Assembly: GCA_036936605.1 (NCBI GenBank)
Contig: JAUPFV010000001.1
Location: 114,522,771-114,586,770 of the forward strand
From: Limnanthes douglasii subsp. nivea
Taxonomy: Eukaryota > Streptophyta > Magnoliopsida > Brassicales > Limnanthaceae
Direction of reading: 5' to 3'
DNA: 64,000 nt
Within the stretch, counting starts at the first letter, position 1, and every line of letters starts with the position of its first letter. The notes under the pieces are model-generated. The model was not told where the DNA came from, searched no databases, and was given only the letters and a program-made list of their open reading frames with translations. Of the stretch, positions 13,290-24,500 are shown piece by piece. The position numbers and the translations under genes are program-made.

Positions 13290-13480
13290 GTGCTGAAGAT
13301 TGCATTTGGAATCTTCCGAAACTTTGTTTATTTTTTATATAGAGATGTATAAAAAATATTTGAAGTGTTAAGGATTACATTCGAAGTCATACCACGCTCA
13401 GCTTTTTATTTATTTGAGGATACAAAAAATATTTAAAATTTTTAGGAATATATTTGGAATCATCTCGTACTTATATTTTT
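13290..13480. repeat. Three imperfect tandem units of about 78 bp
   Basis: Similar units begin near 13290 (GTGCTGAAGATTGCATTTGG), 13368 (GTGTTAAGGATTACATTCG) and 13440 (TTTTTAGGAATATATTTGG). Each is followed by an AAAAATATTT-like stretch. The copies are diverged, so this is an old local tandem duplication. Confidence 0.55.
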
Positions 13481-13689
13481 ATATGTTCGCGGGGTACAAA
13501 GTCTACCTGATTGCTTAGCACAACGAATTATCTGAGACTCGAGATAAAAAATGAAAAATATTTTATTAATGATAGATACCTCAATAAAACATTTTTGTTC
13601 TACAGGATTAGGAAAAAATGTATCACAAAATGAAAAAACGTAATAAAATAAAATTTCTAATAGCACTAAAATTTATAGTTGAAGTTATA

Positions 13690-14528
13690 ATGTGCTTCAG
13701 AGATGTAGAGCTTTAGATGCTTTATGTTCCACGGATGTCAAAATCATTGTCTATCTTTATCCAATGGTTTGGAATTGCGGGATTTATTTGTTAACTCTAT
13801 TATATAAGGCACTTCCCAATTTGGAGCAAGTCTGTCAAGAACTTTGTCTTAGGTACACATGAACATTATCCTAAGGATTTTTTTTTCTCCAACTTCAAAG
13901 CTTCTGAAAGGACTTTTTGAATTATATATGTTCCTCATAAGATTTTTATAGTGTTCTTATTTTAAGTGAATCTTCATCATATTGTATTTTATAACATCAA
14001 GCTCAGTCTAGATTCAGTATTCATATATTCATTGTACATTGATATTCAATATAAAGACATACCAGTTTTGGCTAACACTATTTCTTTCATTCAATGTACC
14101 AAATCAAAAGGTGTTACGATCGTTGTAGTTCATGAAATTTTTATGTATGACCAGAATACTTCTGATAAGAAACCAGATCACTTTCTAGTTGCACCTTCTA
14201 ACATGCTCTTTATACCATTGGTTATTTTTCTTTTAGTGACCTCCATTTGTCCAATTTCGTGTGGATAAAATGAGAAGATAATGTTTTATATACATCTTAT
14301 TTTGTAGAACAGTGTTAGCCATCATTTTGGAAGTTTGAGATATTTATTTGTTGTAATGATCTTTGATATCCTGAATCTGCTACATATGTTGTCCTTCATG
14401 AAGTTGATAACTTCCTTGGTTGTGATAATTGATAAAGTGTTTTCTTCCACACACTTTAAAAAATAATTTACTATAACCAACAATAATTTTAAAAATAGAT
14501 TTATTATTAACATATCTTCAATGTACAA
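13690..14528 (-). pseudogene. Ty3/gypsy integrase remnant (minus Tat-type element)
   Basis: On the minus strand, VIVNYFLKCVEENTL matches the gypsy integrase core V(A)(I/V)DYF(T/S)KWVEA, then EVINFMKDNI and ISKIITT match the RFGIP..ITTDNG region. Further on, GQMEVTKRKI, SMLEGATRK and TPFDLV match GQ(A/V)E.N, LEGA..KW and TPFSLVYG. The C-terminal part reads LAPNWEVPYII, equal to LAPTWEGPY in the intact relative at 38.75 kb. Many substitutions, stops and frame changes are present and the catalytic residues are eroded. It belongs with the RNase H, RT and protease remnants at 16.9-19.1 kb on the same strand. Confidence 0.75.
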
Positions 14529-14533
14529 ACTTA
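14524..14533. repeat. Target-site duplication TACAAACTTA (left)
   Basis: This 10-bp sequence is repeated exactly at 14851-14860 on the other side of the MITE. A 9-10 bp duplication is typical of Mutator-type insertions. Confidence 0.85.
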
Positions 14534-14850
14534 GGATTAAATCAGTGAATAGTCCCTAGACTATCATGTTTTCTTTCATGTAGTTTTGAGAATTCAAAAT
14601 CAAAGGTGAGGGTCCCTCGACTTAAGAAAATCAATAAATTTATTCTCTGACTTGAAAAATCTATAAATTTAGTCCTTTACGCCAAGAAAAAATACCACTT
14701 GTCATGGACTAAATTTATAGATTTTTACATGTCGAAGGACTAAATTTATAGATTTTTGCAAATCCTAGACAAAATTAATATATTTTTCAAGTCGAGAGAC
14801 TAAATGGAAAAAAAATAGGATAGTCGAGGGATTATTCACTAATTTAAGCC
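14534..14850. mobile_element. Mutator-type MITE, 317 bp
   Basis: The ends form terminal inverted repeats. The left end starts GGATTAAATCAGTGAATAGT and the complement of the right end starts GGCTTAAATTAGTGAATAAT. Similarity continues for about 39 bp with about six mismatches (roughly 85%). It is flanked by a perfect 10-bp duplication TACAAACTTA. The inside is non-coding and repeats the motif GACTAAATTTATAGATTTTT. It is non-autonomous and would need a Mutator-like transposase in trans. It is inserted where the copia LTR remnant and the gypsy integrase remnant meet. Confidence 0.85.
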
Positions 14851-14860
14851 TACAAACTTA

Positions 14861-15028
14861 AGTCTTATATTTATAGGTTTGAAACATATCTTAATTATAT
14901 TCTAGTTTACTTTAATTATATACACAATAAATAGACGAATGCATATTTACTAAAATTATTATCTTATAATATATTATTATAAGATAATATATTTGTACAA
15001 TAATATATTTCTATTATTTCCTTTAACA
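14861..15028 (-). mobile_element. Copia 3' LTR segment (minus strand)
   Basis: Read on the minus strand, the LTR starts TGTTAAAGGAAATAATAG directly after the polypurine tract. It contains a TATA-like CCTATAAATATA near 14880. It runs up to the MITE, and its true end is not resolved. AT-rich dyads such as TATTATCTTATAATA occur at 14957-15000. Confidence 0.6.
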
Positions 15029-15045
15029 CTCCCCCTCGAGCTGGA
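15029..15045 (-). other. Copia polypurine tract
   Basis: The minus strand reads CTCGAGGGGGAG immediately before the TGTTAA LTR start. This is the classic copia 3' junction that fixes the LTR boundary. Confidence 0.75.
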
Positions 15046-15049
15046 ACAT

Positions 15050-16600
15050 ACATCTTAAGCATGTCCATCTTGTTACACATAAGTAATTTGTGATCCATTG
15101 AGTGTTCTTGTAAATATATCTCTCATGTGTTCTCTTGTTTTGACATATCTAGTATAAATGAGAGTTTTTGAATCTTTTTTATTATAAAATGACAATAAAT
15201 TTCAATATCTTTCGTTCTTTCGTGAAATACATGATTAGATGTAATGTGCAACGCCGCTTGATTATTGCACCATAACTTTGCATGCATAGTAGTCTTTATG
15301 TTAATATCATTCAACAATTAGAAAATTCAAATTGTCTTACAAATAGAATAAAGCCATGGCTCTATATTTAACTTCATCACTCGATCTCAATACAAAATTT
15401 TGTTTTTTACCTTCCAAGATACCAAATTACCTCATACAAAAATATAATAACCATTTGTCGATCTTTTATTAGCTTTAGATGTAGCCCAATATACACCAGT
15501 ACAACATTATATACTAGGACGATCATTATTCTCATACTAAAACCCGAATTCATGAGATGATTTGAGATAACATAATATATATTTTCCAATGATTAACCAT
15601 TGGGGAAGGTATAAACTGACTTATAACATTGACTGGATATGTAATGTTTGGTCTAGTTGTTGTAAGATAATTATTTTTTCCTACCAATAAATGATATATG
15701 TATGAATCACTTAATAATTCTCCATCATATTTTAGTGATTGAAAATTAGGAATCATTGGAAGGAAAATACTTCAATGGTCCCAAATATATTGTCTGAAAT
15801 TTGAATGTAAAATGGTTTAATCAAGGATATTCTTTTACAATCATTCCGAGTAATAATGGTATCATCAACATATATGACTAAGAGTATAATATCATTTACA
15901 AAATGTTTATAAAACACAGAAGGATAACATTTACTCTTCTTTGACCCGAATTCACTAAGTGCGTCACTAAATTTCTCAAACCTAGCACGAGGACTTTACT
16001 TTAATCCGTACAATGATTTATAAAAACGAGATCTTTCTTTTTTTCTCATGATGAACAAACCTCATTGGTTTCTCCATATACACTTTTGTTTTATTGGTCT
16101 TCATGTAAGAATGCATTTTTTATATCTAACTGATGTAATGACCAATCATTTGAGCTGTTAAATCAATAAACGAATAGAAATAAACTTATCTACCAGAAAA
16201 AATGTTTTAGAGTAATCAGCACCGTAAGTTTGAGCATATCATTTTACAAAAAAACTTTCTTTGAGATGATCTATCATACCATCTGGATTTATTTTTTACA
16301 TTAAACACCCATCTAAAACCAATAGCTTTATTTCTGATAAGTAAATCAACCAATTACCAAGTACCACTATTTTCTAATGCTCTTATCTCTTCAAACATTA
16401 CAACTTGTGAGCCAGAATGATACAAAGCTTCTCGAACAGTTTTTGGAATAGAAATATAATTCGAAGATGAAATAAAAGATCTGGTAGAAAGAGGTAATTT
16501 ATCATATCTTGCAAAAAACAATATATCCTTGCAGTAGGATTTTTCAATATAGATCCTTATATTCATAATGGATACTTCTCTCCCCATAATGAAGCTCTCC
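15050..16600 (-). pseudogene. Ty1/copia reverse transcriptase and RNase H remnant
   Basis: Minus-strand pieces in the expected order are: IPKTVREALYHSGSQ with EEIRALENSGTW (start of the copia RT, about 16350-16590); a mid RT stretch with stops; LLVGKNNYLTTTRPNITYPV (RT to RNase H connection, about 15600-15700); and [20 protein letters not shown] with DIEIYCHFI (RNase H end, about 15180-15290). Gag, protease and integrase are absent, so the element is 5'-truncated at about 16.6 kb. It is inserted between the RNase H and integrase parts of the minus gypsy element, so it is younger than that element. Frames are broken throughout. Confidence 0.8.
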
Positions 16601-16859
16601 TACAATGAAGGTTGCCTCTATAAATCTGAGATGTTAAAGTAAAGTTCTTGTGAGTCCTTGTCTATATAAAAATTTGGCAACCCATAAAAATATTATTGAT
16701 CTTATTTTAATATGCGTAGTTTTGATTTTTCTTCTAACACCTTCCATTCTACAATGTATACTTTTATAAGGATCTCAAATCTTCTAATTTTTCATTTTCT
16801 TCAATAAGCACGAACCATGATGCCAAAAAAATTAATAATGATAGATTTGGTAGGGTTAT

Positions 16860-17560
16860 TAATGGCTTAATATAAAAGATAATTTATGGCATTGAATATT
16901 CACTCGCCGAAGATGCAAGAGCATCAATTACTAAGTTATGTGTCAATGGTACTTGCTCAAAAACTGCGTGGTCAAAAAAAGTTGATTGTCGATGCCATTC
17001 CTTCAAGTATTAAATCAAAATTATCTTTTTTAGTCAATGTTTGGTCTAAAGATTAATTGAATACTAACTCAAATTTTGTGAATATATATTTGTCTGGCCC
17101 CACAAATGCTAGCTAGCATAAACCCAACTATTGCAACTTTTTACTCGACCTTATTTTAAAGCCATAAAACTAAATTTAATGGCATGACTCCTAGCTTCTC
17201 ATGAATTCTTTCTCATGAGCCTAAGTTGTTGTTTTTTTCATATATCCTAACTTTCCAGGTTGATTATAGTTGTTCATCTGAAGGCACGTGTCTTTATTAC
17301 TAAAGCTCAGTTATAAAATTTGATAAAAAATGATCCTTCATTGTTGTGGTGGGCTCAAATTTGATGTCTTAATCTCATAATTCTACCATCTAGTCAGTTT
17401 TCCAGATATGTCATGGATCTGTAATGTATTCTTTATAGGAAAACCTGTATAGACTATAATAGTGTGAGACTAAAAATAAAGCCTCGTTTTTATGGCCGCA
17501 ACTCTAGACCTAAGAAAGTTTTATCTAACTATATGTATCGAGTTTCGGCATCCAACATGG
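16860..17560 (-). pseudogene. Gypsy RNase H remnant (minus Tat-type element)
   Basis: On the minus strand, DIKFEPTTTMKDHFLSNFIT at about 17290-17360 matches the (F/Y)(E/D)I.F.PRTAIK.QALADF(I/V).E hinge that ends the first RNase H domain. About 350 bp further, VPLTHNLVIDALASSASE near 16900 matches the (I/V)PREQN..ADALA.LA motif that ends the second RNase H. Stops are abundant. It lies between the RT remnant and the copia insertion. Confidence 0.65.
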
Positions 17561-17629
17561 GCATATTCTTGTATATCTATTTTCTTCGTCTTTAACTAAA
17601 ACTTCACTAGTGTCATAATCTGGTACAGC

Positions 17630-18440
17630 TAGAAATTGGAATAAAAACTTACTTGGTTCCGCCTTAGATAGTACTTTGGGGAGACCGTGAACTTTTTGAT
17701 ATTGTTTAAATATTTATCACATGTAGGGGTCCCATTGAATCTTATAGATTCTTTTAGTACTGGTAAAAATGGTTGACACATATCCAAGAAACGTGAGATA
17801 AATATGTTCAATGTATTTAATCTTCTTTCTAGTATCTAAATTTCATTAGTGCTTCTAAGAAGATCCACTACAGCAAAATTTAAAAGTTGGGTAGGGTTTT
17901 CCTTTATGCTTTTCTTACGGACCATGTGACCTATAAAACTTTACATGGCTTACACCGAATGTACACTTATATGGGTTAAGTTTTAAGTTAATTATTCTTA
18001 CGTTGGTAAACATTATGGTCAGGTTTGTTAAGTGATTTACATCTTGACTGCTAGTAACTAGCATGTCATCAGTATAGATTTGTAAGTTTTGGCCAAGTTG
18101 GGATGAGAAGAATCTGTTGACTGAACTTTGATATATTGGTCCAGAATTATTCATCTTAAAAATAATAAGTTCATAGCAACTGAGTTCTCTCTCTATAATG
18201 AATGGTGGTATTCTTTTGATCGCCTTCATGCAATGGAATTTGGCTATAGCCTAAATAAGCATCCACGAAGGATAGTATCTTATTCCCTAAATTTATATCC
18301 ACTAGGTGATCGATTCTCGACAGAGGAAAATAACCTTTCGGACATGTTTTTTTCAAGTTTGTGAAGTCAACGCACATCCTCCACTTGCCATTCTCTTTCT
18401 TCACCTACATTGGTTTATTTGTCCATATTGGATAAAATGC
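17630..18440 (-). pseudogene. Gypsy reverse transcriptase remnant (minus Tat-type element)
   Basis: On the minus strand, KENGKWRMCVDFTNLKKTCP, PLSRIDHLVD and LSFVDAYLGYSQIPLHEGDQ match RT motifs 1-3 of gypsy pol. After a frame change come the active-site box as QIYTDDMLV (family Y(V/I)DDM(L/V)V) and LKLNPYKCTFGVSHVKF. The F.D.ASGY-type and YxDD aspartates are kept, but the MPFGL(K/S)NA region is degraded. It is part of a gypsy element running from about 19.1 kb down to 10.1 kb. Confidence 0.85.
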
Positions 18441-18839
18441 TTCTCTCATATCGCTCACATCACTGAGCTTGTGTACGTCTATTATTATTGATTCAGTTTT
18501 TTATTATGAGAATGATCTCAACCTATGCTTGATCGGTCGAAACCCGTTATTTATAGATAGTTTATGACATATAATTTCAAAAATGACTCGTCTCATATCA
18601 TGGGCAGTCAGTGCAAACACATTTTTTGAAAACAATTAAGCAACTTATACCGGAGGTTGGTTGGTATGTCTCGGCCAAGATAGAGGAATTTTATTTCGTC
18701 CATATTTATAAATACCACTTTTTAATTGGCTCGATCAGATGTGAGATATATCTAGTGTCATATATATCCTCAAGAATAACTAAGGAGGCTTATTAGCTTT
18801 ATCTTTTGAGAAAAAAGATTTTTGTATAACACTTCATAG

Positions 18840-19110
18840 ATGTTTAGTATTTGCCTCTTATTATACCAACATTTTCATTCACTATGTATAAAAGGCATTA
18901 ATGCATCATTGATACCATATCATGCATCCGATTCAACCAAGGCCTTCCCAAAATTATGTTATATAAAGAATATACATCCATTATCATAAACAAACACTTA
19001 ACCTTTTTTTCTAAATTATGTTGTCATAGAACCATGTTTAGGTTTTATTCTCCTGCAACTTTTGCGTTTGCTCGGTAAACCCAGTCGAAATATTCTGGGA
19101 TAGTATTAAG
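18840..19110 (-). pseudogene. Gypsy protease-to-RT linker remnant
   Basis: A minus-strand frame reads YSLYNIILGRPWLNRMHDMV, which matches the (A/S)YN.ILGRPWLN...AV.ST.HL motif between the aspartic protease and RT of Tat/Athila-type gypsy pol. The catalytic D(S/T)G of the protease was not found. It is the most upstream part recognised of the minus-oriented element. Gag and 5' LTR were not recognised further right. Confidence 0.7.
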
Positions 19111-21068
19111 ACTGAAACACCATATATGTTGTCATAAGCACTCTTATATAGTATGTTGGTTCAACTGAAATTCTCAATCACTACTTTATTCACCTTTACC
19201 CCATCATCGTATCTTATTGCAGTGTTGCAACTCTTCTTAGGTCATCATCAGTGTTACCAAGGATTTGGTACGAATTTTTATATAAGTGCACTGACGTATA
19301 ACCCTGTCATTGAACTTTCAAGTCATCACAAATGAGTACAATGAATTTGTAGTTTAAGAAAACTATTGATAAAAGCTACGGTAGTAGTAATGATACAATC
19401 CTGAGTTTTGCTGAAAGGTAAAAAAGAAATTGAAGGATATATTAGGGCAAAAGTTTACAAAATAGAGGTATAATGCTCATATCTCATTCAATGCAAATAA
19501 GTACAATAGACTTGCACTAATCAGTTATTCAATACCATCTTGGTATGAAACCTCCGAGTTCTAATAAAGTACGAGTACCATATTTAAAAAAAAGGTTGAG
19601 CATACTAAAAAATTATGAAAGTTAATAAAAAATAAAAAGTCGAACATGGTTGCTCATTGATGACAGACGATTAGAGTAAAAAAAGAGCATGGATCAGTTT
19701 CTTAATTAATACTCCACGATGGAGAATGTTCCTTGAATCTGGCAGTGCATCTAATTATTCTTACAGAGAGTTGAAAATATTCAAATTATTAGATATATTT
19801 GTCCAACATGATGGACGAGGAAGATGTTATTCAAATTGTTACCGACATTATTAGTTCAAACATTTTCGTTGATAAAAAGTTAAAAAAATATCCTAATTAG
19901 GATAAAACTTCATACGTTGCTTATTATTTAAACTTGATATTCCTGAGCGGACAATTGAAGTAAATGATTACATTTATAACAATATTATTATCTGAACATG
20001 GCGAAAAAATTCATAAAAAAATAAGAAGATGGTTCAAACGACAAACTCACTTTACTCCGCATTTTTCAACTTTGAAAATATAAGCCAATTTAAAAGGAAA
20101 AAAATTACATCCTCACACTAGACAAACAGTAAATTTGACAGAGTATCGAGATAAATGAATAAAAAGTATCATGCTAATAGTATGCATGTTTTGGAGATAT
20201 AATCTTGATTTGCTGAAATCGAGTAGCCCACTAGCAAGGTTCTTCGACTAGGGAGAGGGAAAAAAAACACCTTTAACGAATTATTTTATGAGGTAATGAG
20301 TAATGCCAAAAAAAAAATATTGCTTTTAACAAAAACAAATTTAAATGAAATCATTGATAAAAAGTGAAAGTGTCAGTTATAACCGCCATTATACCCAGTT
20401 GGCTATTTTTTAAACCCTTAATTTTTTATACAAATAAAAAAAATGAAAAAAAATTGAACTCAATAAAACGTTCGGATAGATGCATGTCAAGGTGGGAGCC
20501 TTGTATTTCAACAACAACTTCCAATATAGAAAGTTTTCTAATTGGAGGGTTTTTTTAACATGTAAAAATAATTTATTCTTTTATTATTTAATAGTTTCAC
20601 AATTGGTTTTGTTATATAACTATTGTCTAATTTCATTCTATCATTGTCTAACTTAATTCTAAAAACAAAACCGACTAAGGTAGCGAAAGCTTGACAATTT
20701 TGTGTTTATCAAACGTAATCGAGATTTAAAAAAGCTTTCGTAGATCCAATTATACTGGATAAAATTATCAATGATGACAACAAGTGAATTGGCAGACGGA
20801 TGAAGAAAATGATATCATTGTGCATGAGGATGACTGGAAGAGGATGAAGTCAAATTGCAAGAGCTAGCGGATAGATGAACCTTATTATCTTCTAAAAAAT
20901 GATACTTCTAAAAGTTTTCCATGAATTATTCGCTGAGGGCAAAGAAAGAGAGGTGGCGGGCTAGTAACAGGCACAAGCCGTGAACTTTTGTGAAGCATGT
21001 TTCTAGGATGATAAAAGGCAAAACTTCTTACTAATCTTAATTAATTTTGGGCAACTTTTTACTAATGC
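19111..21068. other. 2 kb without recognisable gene
   Basis: AT-rich, short frames only. Gag, primer-binding site and 5' LTR of the minus gypsy element would be expected here but are not recognisable, probably through decay. It also contains the region downstream of the SEC10 gene. Confidence 0.4.
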
Positions 21069-21085
21069 AAAAGCCCGGGTTTCTT

Positions 21086-21133
21086 AAGAAGAATGCAGAC
21101 CTTTAGTATAAGAAGAGTGCAGACCTTTAGTAT
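21086..21133. repeat. 24-bp tandem duplication downstream of SEC10
   Basis: Two adjacent copies of a unit containing TGCAGACCTTTAGTAT differ at one base. It lies about 450 bp past the SEC10 stop codon, outside the likely 3' UTR. Confidence 0.8.
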
Positions 21134-21575
21134 AGAATAAAAGGATCGAGTTTTGATACATACAATGAGCAATTATCACGTCAGAAAGCCTGACACGGTA
21201 ACAGATTTTAACACGAAGTGGAAGATCATGTAACACGTCCGTACTAATCTCTACAGAGCAGCATTTACAAGGCAACACACCATTACTAATAAAAGGCAAA
21301 AAAGATCAAGACTTTACTATATATAAAAAGAATTGCAGCATCTTTCTCTGTACTACTCAGAAAATATACACACACAAGAAAGAAAAGGAAATGTCAAAAA
21401 GAATCATAAGAAAATAGAATTCACATACCGGATGACTATATGTCCTTTGACTAGTTCTTAGTCAATGTCCTTTGATTAGTATTACGCTCGTCGAGTACCT
21501 TCAAGATAAATAAGCTCCTTAATTTGTTTCTAAATGCTGGCTCTTGTATTTTCTCAAATATCACTTGTGTTGGCT

Positions 21576-24500
21576 TTAGCTTGTCCATAAGGAGCTGAGT
21601 CTAGATGCAAGTTTTGCACTCTTGTAGTCCTCTCTAAGCTGGACGAACCTGAATATACATTTGCTTTGAAAGTTCAGTATCCAGAAAGGGAAAATTCAAC
21701 AATAAAAGATTAAGAGCTAATCATGCAAGAGCATCACTATAGATATCTCATAGGCACATATCAGGAGAAAATAGTCAAAAAAGAACCATGATTCTCACCA
21801 TATCACAGCTTGATAAGCCAGTGAAGTTAAACTCATGTATTGAGACTTTTTAAAAGTTCTTTAAAGACACATTTATGTTGGTTAAACCTAATTCAGCAGA
21901 TCTCAGAAAACACAAGCTAAAGCTGTTTCTAGTTGATTAGAATTGTAAGCATTTAGAGGAAAAGATAAAATAGAACTTGTAAGGGGGAATTTAAGGAGAT
22001 TCTTTTAGAACTACTAAAGAATTTTTTACTTTCATTACTCCCATATTGACCATGATTTGCTTCTCCCTTTTAAGTTTTCTGACATAAACAGAGCCTGAAG
22101 TGTTCTAACAAATTATCGCTGACAACTTAAACTGGATATCTACGTAAACAGTATAAATTATCGTATAACGTACTTCTGTGCATCTTTCCGCAGACTGGGG
22201 GTACCCTCAAACAGAGAGGAAAGGCTTTCAGGAGCAACGATGAAGACGTTGGCCATTCTGCAGGCGCAAAGCTTAGAAATATCAGTTAATGAAACAAGAA
22301 AACCTTGAAATTTTAGCATTGGGTGGTCAACTTACATGCCCAACAATTCAAACTTCTCGTCAATAGTAGGAGCATTAAAACTGCGGACAAATTCCCCATA
22401 CTCTGTTATGTCACGCTTTAGCCGCAACCCTCCACTTCAAAAAGTACATTAAAACAGAAGGTTACTTGTGAACACCAATAGATTATTAAAAACTGCAAGA
22501 ACAATAATTTCACCAGACAGAATATTCAGGGTTGCAACCTGTCCCATCGCCTATATGATTTTCCAGTTACAACTGGAAACTTGAAAAAACTTAAAAAGCT
22601 CATGGGAAGTCTCAGGAATTGAATTACCTGGGATTTATAGTGAACTTTTGCCAGTGACTGACCAGCCCTTTGTGGAATCTGTTTCCCTGGAAAATAAATT
22701 ATAGTTTTGATATCAACCGCTTAGAAAGGCAACCAAGGATATAATGCTCAAAAAGGCAACCCAGGATATAATGCTCAAAAAGGCAACCCAGGATATAATG
22801 CTCAAAAAGGCAACCCAGGATATAATGCTTTGAAAGTTCTAAACATGGAGTTTTATCTAAGTTAACATATATATTTCACACTAGTAGAGCAAAACAGTCG
22901 GATTTTTAGTTTCGAAGTTGGAAAAAGAAATGTAACTTGCAAATAAGTTGAAGAAACAACAGATAACAGAACAAGTGGGTAGAGAAATGACATTAACATT
23001 AGCAAAAACGAATACAAAGGCAGAATTTCAGATAGAATCATATCTTACCAGTTCAGCCAGGAATGCTTGTTTGTTAAGTCCTTCTAGTGCCGTAAATGCA
23101 GACTCAAGCACACGGGAAAGGTAAGCCACAACTCTAAAGAAAAAAAATTATTGTTGAATTAAACAGAACAATAAAGTAAATGCTTCCTCTTGGTTGGCGC
23201 AACATGTAACTGAAAATCTAATCAACCTCTACTGCTCTACAAAGAGAAAAAGAAACAGAAATGGAAAACCAGTCCCATGTGTGATACTCTGGTCAATTAA
23301 AAGGAGAAAAAAAATTATAAAGTTTTATTATGACTACTCATCCACGCAGTTTCCTTGACCCACAAGGTGCAACTAGAAGGCCAGAAATAAATATATATAA
23401 TATTTTATTGGATGGAGAAACCTTGTGCAAGCAGTTGTTGGACGGTGATCAGGAATCATTCCATCATCGGGTGACCTATAATCAGTTGCCTTTTGCTCTG
23501 CTGAAAGTAATCGTTCTACCTGTCAAAGAAAATCCCACTATAAAACAAAGGACATGGGAAAAAGAACTAAGGGCATTAGGGCTCAAGCAGACAGGAAGCA
23601 ATGATGAAAAGGAGAATTCTTCGTGTTAAGATATATCTCGAATCTTGATGCTACTACTATACTCTTATTCCATACTACATATGAAACATTATCCACATAA
23701 AACAATGCACACGAGACGCTATAAGGGACAGCTGACCTCAGCCATCACAGTTTCGATGCATTGCTGGAGCCCTTTATAAGCAGCACCCTCTGCGCTGGTC
23801 ATTGCAGATGTCATCTCTTCACATGAGGCAGCATGTGCCCCATCCACCGGTAGTAAGAGTCGAGATATAGAATTTGCAAAGTACTGCAGAAAAGGTTGAA
23901 TGAGTTCAACTTTAAAAAAGATTAACCGTTTCATTAATCCGCCAATCATAACTCGAAAAGTATGGTAGCAACGTACCTGCTGAACTATAGCCACGCTACT
24001 ACCACAACGCTGTACAGCAAGCATGAAAGTTCTGAAACTGCTTTCACCAGCAGCAGCAGCAGCTTCTGCCTACAAATGAATGAAATAAACTCCTTTACAT
24101 CTAGTTATTGAGGTGATAATATCAACTTTACTCAGAACGACAATAATGATACTCTAACAACAATAATAATTCATAATTACAGCAGATGCAGCGGCAGCAG
24201 CTACCCGTCTGCTAACACTTGTGCCCAGGACGTATCTTTCCCTCAAAGCTGCAGCTTCAGTCAGGCCATCCCGAGCCCTTTCCAGTCCCTCTGTTATATA
24301 TCGACTGACCTGAATAGGGTACATGTCTGAGCACCCATGACCTAAATCTTGTAAATAAAGAATTTTCAACAACTTACTTGGTCAAGCAGGCACGTGAATA
24401 CTGCTTTTACATTGGCTGCAAGTGTAGCAGGCTGTAGAACATCACGATATACAGGTTATTGACAAGATAATTTCTAACAATGTCAAGCATAGAGTAAGAG

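Noticed and set aside
23330..23629. 99-codon plus frame inside SEC10
   Set aside because: It overlaps a phased SEC10 exon on the other strand and is its shadow.
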